A model generated the notes under the pieces. It searched no databases, was not told the DNA's origin, and saw only the letters and a program-made list of their open reading frames with translations. Position numbers and translations under genes: made by a program. From Novosphingobium sp. (lineage in GTDB: Bacteria > Pseudomonadota > Alphaproteobacteria > Sphingomonadales > Sphingomonadaceae), in the NCBI GenBank assembly GCA_017745295.1, contig JAGHZR010000014.1:47666-111665 (forward strand): 64,000 nucleotides of DNA, written 5' to 3'. Positions within the stretch are counted from its first letter, which is position 1; every line of letters starts with the position of its first letter. Positions 58,799 to 64,000 of the stretch are shown here, in pieces.

Positions 58799-59542
58799 AT
58801 GGACGTCTCTTCCTTCGTACTGCTGAGCCACGAACAGGCCCTGCGCCGTCAGCTCGACATCACCGCCAACAACATGGCGAACACCAGCACCGTGGGGTAC
58901 AAGCGCGAGCAGGCGCTGTTCCACGAATATGTCGAGACGGTGAAGGACGCGCCCGTGGAGGATGCCCGCAAGACCTCCTTCGTGCTGGACTTCGGCGCCG
59001 TGCACGATGCCTCGCAGGGTGCTTTCCAGTCGACCGGCAATGCGCTCGACGTGATGATCGACGGCCCCGGCTACCTCAATGTCGAAACACCCGAGGGCGG
59101 CGTCGCCTATACGCGCGCGGGCTTCGTGAAGATCCTGAGCACCGGCGAACTGGCCACGTCCGGCGGCCAGCGCCTGCTCGACCCGAACGGCCAGCCGATT
59201 ACCATTCCCACCGACCTCAAGAACCGGGTTTCCATCACCGAGGACGGCACGGTCATGGCGGGCGACGGCCCGGTCGGCCGCCTCGCGGTGACCGACTTCG
59301 CCGACGAGAACATGCTGGAGCCGCGCGGCGACGGCATGCTCACCGGCACGAATGGGCGCATGCTCGGCCAGACGCAGACCAGGCTCAAGACCGGCGGGGT
59401 CGAGGCCTCCAACGTCGAGCCGATCACCGAGACCACCCACATGGTCGAGATCCTGCGCTCCTACCAGACCAGCCAGCGCCTTTCCTCCGACCTCAACGAC
59501 ATGCGCAAACGCGCGATCGACCGGCTGAGCAAGCTGGGCTGA
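58799..59542 (+). CDS. flgF: Flagellar distal/proximal rod protein FlgF
   Basis: 247 aa. It has a rod N-terminus (HEQALRRQLDITANNMANTSTVGYKREQALFHEYVE), the FlgF/FlgG-type middle (GPGYLNVETPEGGVAYTRAGFVKILSTGELATSGGQRLLDPNGQPITIP) and C-terminus (GGVEASNVEPITETTHMVEILRSYQTSQRLSSDLND). It is slightly shorter than FlgG, as usual. It heads flgF-flgG-flgA-flgH. Confidence 0.95.
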   Translation: MDVSSFVLLSHEQALRRQLDITANNMANTSTVGYKREQALFHEYVETVKDAPVEDARKTSFVLDFGAVHDASQGAFQSTGNALDVMIDGPGYLNVETPEGGVAYTRAGFVKILSTGELATSGGQRLLDPNGQPITIPTDLKNRVSITEDGTVMAGDGPVGRLAVTDFADENMLEPRGDGMLTGTNGRMLGQTQTRLKTGGVEASNVEPITETTHMVEILRSYQTSQRLSSDLNDMRKRAIDRLSKLG

Positions 59543-59582
59543 TCGCTTTTCGTCTCTCCGTCATTCTCAAGAAGGAACCGCC

Positions 59583-60368
59583 ATGCGTTCGCTCTCCATC
59601 GCTTCGACGGGCATGCTTGCCCAGCAGACCAATGTAGATGTCATCTCGAACAACATCGCCAACATGAACACCACCGCGTTCAAGCGCCAGCGCGCGGAAT
59701 TCCAGGACCTGCTCTACCAGCAGGTCTCGCGTCCCGGCGCCAACACCAGCGAAAACGGCACCAAGGTCCCTACCGGTATCCAGATCGGCGCGGGTGTCCG
59801 CACCGGCGGCGTCTATCGGATCACCGAACAGGGCGCACTGACCAATACCGGCAATACCTATGACATGGCGATCGACGGCCCCGGCTACTTCCAGATCACC
59901 ATGCCCACCGGCGACATCGCCTATACCCGCGCCGGTTCGTTCCAGCTTTCCGATCAGGGCGAACTCGTCACCAGCGACGGCTATCTCGTCCAGCCCAACA
60001 TCACGATCCCGCAGGGCGCGCTGGATGTCACCATCTCGAAGTCCGGCGAAGTCCAGGTGAAGACCGCCGGCCAGGCCGAGATGCAGACCGTCGGCCAGCT
60101 CGAACTGGCGACGTTCGTCAACGAAGCGGGTCTCGAAGCGATCGGCTCGAACCTGTTCCTGGAAACCGGCGCTTCGGGCCAGCCCACCGTCTCGACGCCG
60201 GGCCAGCCCGCGTTCGGCACCCTGAGCCAGGGCTTCGTCGAAGCCTCGAACGTCAATCCGGTCTCGGAAATCACCTCGCTCATCACCGCCCAGCGCGCCT
60301 ACGAGATGAACAGCCGCGTGCTCAAGACGGCGGACGAGATGCTCCAGACCTCGACGCAGATCAGCTAA
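59583..60368 (+). CDS. flgG: Flagellar distal rod protein FlgG
   Basis: 261 aa of normal length: MRSLSIASTGMLAQQTNVDV, ISNNIANMNTTAFKRQRAEFQDLLYQ, IQIGAGVRTGGV, then GFVEASNVNPVSEITSLITAQRAYEMNSRVLKTADEML. It is the main distal rod protein passing through the L and P rings. Confidence 0.97.
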   Translation: MRSLSIASTGMLAQQTNVDVISNNIANMNTTAFKRQRAEFQDLLYQQVSRPGANTSENGTKVPTGIQIGAGVRTGGVYRITEQGALTNTGNTYDMAIDGPGYFQITMPTGDIAYTRAGSFQLSDQGELVTSDGYLVQPNITIPQGALDVTISKSGEVQVKTAGQAEMQTVGQLELATFVNEAGLEAIGSNLFLETGASGQPTVSTPGQPAFGTLSQGFVEASNVNPVSEITSLITAQRAYEMNSRVLKTADEMLQTSTQIS

Positions 60369-60372
60369 GGCC

Positions 60373-60810
60373 ATGCTCACCGCACTCCTTCTCGCCCCTG
60401 CGCTCGCAGCCGCCCCGGCCATGCCGTCCGGCGAGCCTGCGCCGGTTCTCGCCCGCACCGTCGAACGCGGCGAAGTCCTTACCCAGTCGGACTTCGTCAC
60501 TGCCCCGGTCTTCCCGGCGATCGCGCGCAATGCGCTGAGCCCGGCCGAGGCGGCGGGACAGGAGGCGGTGCGCCGCCTCAATGCGGGCGCACCCGTGCGC
60601 TCGACCGACCTCGCCCCGCCCCGCCTCGTGCGGCGCGGCGAGGCGGTGACGATCTCGCTGATCTCCGGCGCGCTCAAGATCACCTCGGCCGGACGCGCGC
60701 TCAGCGACGGCGGCAAGGGGCAGCAGGTGCGGGTGCTCAATCTCGCTACCAACCGCACGCTCGATGCCGTGGCCATGGGCTCGGGAGACGTGCGGATCAC
60801 CGCACAGTAG
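60373..60810 (+). CDS. flgA: P-ring assembly chaperone FlgA
   Basis: 145 aa with a short hydrophobic signal peptide and an SAF domain: VLARTVERGEVLTQSDFVTAP, AAGQEAVRRLNAGAPVRSTDLAPPRLVRRGEAVTISLISGALKITSAGRALSDGGKGQQVRVLNLATNRTLDAVAMGSGDV. It helps FlgI form the P ring. It lies 4 nt after flgG. Confidence 0.94.
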   Translation: MLTALLLAPALAAAPAMPSGEPAPVLARTVERGEVLTQSDFVTAPVFPAIARNALSPAEAAGQEAVRRLNAGAPVRSTDLAPPRLVRRGEAVTISLISGALKITSAGRALSDGGKGQQVRVLNLATNRTLDAVAMGSGDVRITAQ

Positions 60811-60822
60811 GGAGAACCGGCC

Positions 60823-61596
60823 GTGACCAACCGTTTCGTACCTTTCGTTTCCGTGCTCCTCGCCGCCAGCCTGCTCTCGGGCTGCGGTGCGGTCGGCCGG
60901 CTCAAGAACGTCGGCAAGCCACCGAAGATGTCCGTGGCGGAAGACCCGGTCGCGCCGCGGCTCGAACCCTCGCTCGGCAACCACTCGGTGGATGATCAGG
61001 CGCTCGCCGGTGGCGGCCGGACTCCCGAAGAAGGGCGCGGTGCCTCGCTGTTCCGCACGGGGGGCGGCGCCTTCTTCCGCGACCAGCGCGCCTCGCGCGT
61101 CGGCGATATCGTGACGATCCGCATCAACATCGCCGACAATGCCCAGGTCGCCAACTCGACCACCCGCACCCGCAACGGCAGCGAAAGCGGCGGCATTGCC
61201 GCCCTGCTCGGCCTGGAAAGCCAGATCCCCAAGATCCTGCCGGGCAGCCCCGATCCGGGTAATCTCGTCAGCACCGATTCCAAATCGAGCGCCACGGGTG
61301 TGGGCAACACCACCCGCAGCGAACAGATCAACATGACGGTCGCCGCGACGGTCATCGGGGTGCTGCCCAACGGCAACCTCCAGATCCGCGGCAAGCAGGA
61401 AGTGCGCGTCAACTACGAGCTGCGCGAACTCGTCGTCACCGGCGTGATCCGGCCCGAGGACATCGCCCGCGACAACTCGATCAAGCACTCCCAGATCGCC
61501 GAGGCACGGATCAGCTACGGCGGACGCGGCCAGCTCACCGACGCCCAGCAGGCGCGGTGGGGCCAACAGATCTACGACGCCCTCTTCCCGTTCTGA
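60823..61596 (+). CDS. flgH: Flagellar L-ring lipoprotein FlgH
   Basis: 257 aa from a GTG. The signal peptide ends in a lipobox LLSGC (C21). The FlgH body includes LFRTGGGAFFRDQRASRVGDIVTIRINIADNAQVANSTTRTRNG, NMTVAATVIGVLPNGNLQIRGKQEVRVNYELRELVVTGVIRPEDIARDNSIKHSQIAEARISYGGRGQLTDAQQARWGQQIYDALFPF. It forms the outer-membrane L ring. Confidence 0.97.
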   Translation: MTNRFVPFVSVLLAASLLSGCGAVGRLKNVGKPPKMSVAEDPVAPRLEPSLGNHSVDDQALAGGGRTPEEGRGASLFRTGGGAFFRDQRASRVGDIVTIRINIADNAQVANSTTRTRNGSESGGIAALLGLESQIPKILPGSPDPGNLVSTDSKSSATGVGNTTRSEQINMTVAATVIGVLPNGNLQIRGKQEVRVNYELRELVVTGVIRPEDIARDNSIKHSQIAEARISYGGRGQLTDAQQARWGQQIYDALFPF

Positions 61597-61686
61597 TCGG
61601 GCGTCCTGGCGAAATAAATGCACCTCTCCGGCAATTGTCGGAGGGGTGTTTCGCGTATCCTGAAGTCTACCTCTCCCTTCACCACC

Positions 61687-61778
61687 AAACTTTCGTCATT
61701 GCGAGCATAGCGAAGCAATCCATAAGTCAGCCTGTGACGCTCCGAATTGCTTCACTACGCTCGCAATGACGAAGTTTT
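61687..61778. repeat. REP-type long inverted repeat (CGTCATTGCGAG family)
   Basis: AAACTTTCGTCATTGCGAGC at the left end pairs with GCTCGCAATGACGAAGTTT at the right, continuing with AGCGAAGCAAT/ATTGCTTC inside, around a central roughly 30 nt. The CGTCATTGCGAG...GAAGCAAT word is a dispersed intergenic repeat in many bacteria (from memory). It is the only copy in this window and probably also ends the flgH transcript. Confidence 0.75.
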
Positions 61779-61841
61779 GTCTTGAACGGATGGCGGATGA
61801 TAAATTTTTTCTCCAAGAAAATCCGGAGACTTGTTCCCTCT

Positions 61842-61849
61842 TCCTAGAA
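61842..61849 (+). promoter_or_regulatory. TCCTAGAATG element upstream of flagellin
   Basis: TCCTAGAA(TG), one mismatch from the cluster motif, lies 95 nt before the flagellin ATG in its orientation. The long leader could be the target of FlbT. A second related word, TCATAGAAGGA, overlaps the ribosome site. Confidence 0.45.
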
Positions 61850-61943
61850 TGAACATGCAGCCGGAAGAACCCGCTGTGCGCATGGCGGCGCTCCCGCCAT
61901 CTGGCCGCAGAACTTGGCCGGTAATCATAGAAGGAAGACGAAA

Positions 61944-62846
61944 ATGGCGTTTTCGGTTAACACCAATGCTGGTGCAATGGCGGCTCTCCAGAGCCTCAAC
62001 AAGACCAACAACTCGATGAACACCGTTCAGAGCCGCATCAACACCGGCCTGAACGTTGCTGGTACGGCGGACGATTCCGCCAAGTACACCGTCGCTCAGA
62101 ACCTGCGCGGCGATCTTGGCAAGCTCAGCGCGGTTACCTCCTCGCTGAACAACGCCAAGAGCGTCACGGACGTGGCTGTCGCCGGTGCCGAACAGATCTC
62201 GGACATCCTCAACCAGATGAAGTCCAAGACGCAGGAAGCTGCTGATGCTGGTCTTGACCAGGACAGCCGCGCTGCGATCGCAAAGGACCTGACGGCACTC
62301 AAGAAGCAGATCGGCACCATCATTGATGGGTCGGAGTTCAACGGCACCAACGTGCTGAAGAAGGGCGGCGGCAACATCTCGGCGCTGCAGTCGTTCCAGG
62401 ACTCGGACAGCACCACTACTGGCTATCAGACTGACAGCCTTTCGGTTACCAACCTGGCTCTTGACGAAGATACCGCTGCTGGTGGTTTCTTCGTTGCAGT
62501 TGGTGCCGCCGGTACTCCGGGTGGTCTGGGCGCCAAGACCGCTGACATCACGCTTACGACCGCTGCGGACGCAGGCGCACTGATGGAGTCGGTTGACGCG
62601 CTCGCAAAGGGTCTGGACACCAAGATCAGCGACCTCGGTGCTGCCTCGCGCAAGATCGACGGCCAGCTGGCGTTCACCAGCAAGCTCTCGGACGTGGTCG
62701 AAACCGGCATTGGCAACCTCGTCGACGCTGACCTCGCCAAGGAATCGGCGAAGCTTCAGGCCCTTCAGGTCCAGCAGCAGCTGGGCGTGCAGGCCCTGTC
62801 GATCGCCAACCAGGCGCCGCAGACGATCCTGTCGCTCTTCCGTTAA
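61944..62846 (+). CDS. fliC: Flagellin
   Basis: 300 aa from the ATG at 61944 (GAAGGA upstream). N-terminal D0/D1 (AFSVNTNAGAMAALQSLNKTNNSMNTVQSRINTGLNVAGTADDSAKYTVAQNLRGDL) and C-terminal D1/D0 (LVDADLAKESAKLQALQVQQQLGVQALSIANQAPQTILSLFR) are complete, with a short variable middle. It uses more GCT/GTT/GGT codons than its neighbours, as in very highly expressed genes. It is the only flagellin in the window. No fliD or fliS follows. Two hairpins lie after the stop. Confidence 0.97.
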   Translation: MAFSVNTNAGAMAALQSLNKTNNSMNTVQSRINTGLNVAGTADDSAKYTVAQNLRGDLGKLSAVTSSLNNAKSVTDVAVAGAEQISDILNQMKSKTQEAADAGLDQDSRAAIAKDLTALKKQIGTIIDGSEFNGTNVLKKGGGNISALQSFQDSDSTTTGYQTDSLSVTNLALDEDTAAGGFFVAVGAAGTPGGLGAKTADITLTTAADAGALMESVDALAKGLDTKISDLGAASRKIDGQLAFTSKLSDVVETGIGNLVDADLAKESAKLQALQVQQQLGVQALSIANQAPQTILSLFR

Positions 62847-62860
62847 TCGGAAGATCGATG

Positions 62861-62924
62861 GTCTCCCGGTTCGCCGGGAGACAGGTCGTCTGGAAGGCCG
62901 GGATGGTTCGCCATCCCGGCCTTC
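62861..62924 (+). terminator. Double hairpin after flagellin
   Basis: Two consecutive TTCG-loop hairpins: GTCTCCCGG-TTCG-CCGGGAGAC (62861-62882) and GAAGGCCGGGATGG-TTCG-CCATCCCGGCCTTC (62893-62924). The second is followed by TG and a weak T content. They would stabilise and end an abundant mRNA. Confidence 0.8.
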
Positions 62925-63083
62925 TGTCGTCTGACAGACCATAAAAACGGGGTGGGGCCGAAAGCGCGAAGGACCAGCCTTCCTGAAATCGGCAAAAGCG
63001 ACGCGGGCGCAGCCGCACGGTGCCCGGCAAGGTGTCGAAACGCCCGTAATTACGGGCATTCGAGACCGGCGATTCACCGTCCG

Positions 63084-63093
63084 AACTATAATG
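63084..63093 (+). promoter_or_regulatory. AACTATAATG element upstream of the chemoreceptor
   Basis: AACTATAATG shares CTATAATG with the cluster motif, 53 nt before the receptor ATG. A GGGCA near 63055 and CCCGGCAAGG near 63019 may be half sites. Confidence 0.35.
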
Positions 63094-63146
63094 AAAATGG
63101 CGCGCCCATGGCGGGGCCGACCCCCCAAGCAGGAACTGGAATACAA

Positions 63147-64000
63147 ATGCTTGATTTTCTGAATAATTGGCGGTTGCCCAAGAAACTATGGGCGGCCTTT
63201 TCGATCATCAACGTGATGATTTTCGTTGTCGGGCTCAACGGCTTCCTGTCCACGCAGGAACTGAAGTCGGTTGCCGAAGCCCATGTGTCGCGCGGAATGG
63301 CGGGAATGTCCGGGCTCACCGACGTCATCAGCAACGTCAAGGAGCTGCGGATCATCGTCTACAGCTACTACAATGCCGCCAGCCCCAGCGACGCCCAGAA
63401 CCTGCGCGAGCGCCTCAAGGCCGGCGACGATGACCTGCTCAAGTCGGTGGACGCCTACAAGACGATCGGTGACGAGGCCTTCGGCCCGGAAGTCGCCGAA
63501 CTGCGGACCCGCGCCGTCGCCCTGACCCAGGTGAACGACCGCATCTTCGCGCTGCGCACCGCCGGCGATTTCGACGGCGCCATGGCGATGATCAAGAGCG
63601 AGGGCAAGAAAGCCTCGCACGACATGATCGAGCAGACCGACAAGCTGATCGAACTGACCCGCCAGCGCGTTGCCGCCAAGGCCGATGACGGCGCAGCAGC
63701 CGCCCGCATCGCCACGATTCTCTGCGTGACGCTGGCGCTCGGCGCGATGGCGCTGATCGTGTTCATCTGGCTGCTCATCAACCGCTCGGTCGCCGCGCCG
63801 ATGAGCCGTATCGCCCATGTCACCACGGATCTGGCCGAAGGCGGCAAGGTGGACGTGCCCTACCGCGAACGCGGCGACGAGATCGGCGAGATCGCCCAGG
63901 CCGTCGAGCAGTTCCGCGTCGCCGCCGCCGCCCGCGCCGAGATCGACGCCCAGCATGCGCGTGAACAGGAAGTCGTCACCACGACCCTGCGCACCAGCCT
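63147..64000 (+). CDS. Methyl-accepting chemotaxis protein (5' part)
   Basis: 284 aa to the window edge, from the ATG at 63147 (AGGA upstream). First transmembrane helix about 16-36; a periplasmic four-helix-type sensor (about 37-190, ELRIIVYSYYNAAS..RLKAGDDDLLKSVDAYKTIG); second transmembrane helix about 191-213; then a HAMP domain (NRSVAAPMSRIAHVTTDLAEGGKVDVPYRERGDEIGEIAQAVEQFR). The signalling tip lies beyond the window. It should feed CheW-CheA encoded at 34-37 kb. Confidence 0.9.
   Translation, partial: MLDFLNNWRLPKKLWAAFSIINVMIFVVGLNGFLSTQELKSVAEAHVSRGMAGMSGLTDVISNVKELRIIVYSYYNAASPSDAQNLRERLKAGDDDLLKSVDAYKTIGDEAFGPEVAELRTRAVALTQVNDRIFALRTAGDFDGAMAMIKSEGKKASHDMIEQTDKLIELTRQRVAAKADDGAAAARIATILCVTLALGAMALIVFIWLLINRSVAAPMSRIAHVTTDLAEGGKVDVPYRERGDEIGEIAQAVEQFRVAAAARAEIDAQHAREQEVVTTTLRTS

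Overview
The window is high-GC alphaproteobacterial DNA, most likely from a sphingomonad (Novosphingobium/Sphingomonas-like). The evidence is GcrA (an alphaproteobacterial cell-cycle regulator), the FlaF/FlbT flagellin-control pair, a DUF6468/MotE pair beside FliL-FliM, a FlaEY-like axial protein and a sphingomonad-style TonB-dependent receptor. Genus-level placement is inference.

Layout. 1-6.9 kb is a non-flagellar left flank: the 5' part of a TonB-dependent receptor, tRNA-Ser(CGA), hspQ, an ABC-2 permease, gcrA, a secreted cyclophilin and a small orphan gene with a perfect FNR-type site upstream. From 7.0 kb to the right edge the window is almost entirely one flagellar/chemotaxis locus. 7.0-15.8 kb (minus): fliG, fliH, then fliF-fliN-(FlbD-like Fis HTH)-flhA-fliK-flgD. 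15.9-19.1 kb (plus): a 905-aa beta-propeller axial protein and flgB. 19.6-22.3 kb (plus): an unusual XRE regulator and a GGDEF-EAL protein. 22.5-27.3 kb (minus): flgC-fliE-fliQ-fliR-flhB and flgI-flgJ-flgN. 27.4-28.8 kb (plus): a second, minimal FliN, then fliO and fliP. 28.8-38.4 kb (minus): a tandem PilZ protein and one long operon in which motA and motB enclose the che genes (STAS, cheY, cheA, cheW, cheR, cheB, cheY, cheD, orphan). 38.5-42.4 kb (plus): flaF and a FixL/FixJ-type two-component pair. 42.5-48.4 kb (minus): flbT-fliI-fliJ-transglycosylase, a divergent sigma factor and an alginate-export-type porin. 48.5-53.0 kb (plus): flgE, flgK, flgL. 53.1-55.8 kb: three poorly known envelope genes. 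55.9-58.7 kb (minus): fliL-fliM-DUF6468-motE. 58.8-64 kb (plus): flgF-flgG-flgA-flgH, flagellin and the start of a chemoreceptor.

How it works together. The window encodes an almost complete flagellum (export gate, MS and C rings, rod, hook, junction proteins, flagellin, stators) plus a one-operon chemotaxis system. I see no fliD, fliS, rpoN or canonical fliA here. Instead there is a stand-alone Fis-type FlbD-like protein without an AAA+ domain, a divergent sigma-70-family factor, and two recurring non-coding signals. One is TCCTATAA(TG), found in front of about a dozen flagellar/chemotaxis units and of the porin. It matches 6 of 8 bases of the classical sigma-28 -10 (GCCGATAA). The other is a dyad GGCA-N5-TGCC, found in front of fliF, between fliL and flgF, and between flgC and the second fliN. 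My main hypothesis is a rewired flagellar regulon: a divergent sigma factor reading TCCTATAA, and the Fis-like protein reading the dyad. The motifs and genes are seen directly; the regulator-site pairing is inference.
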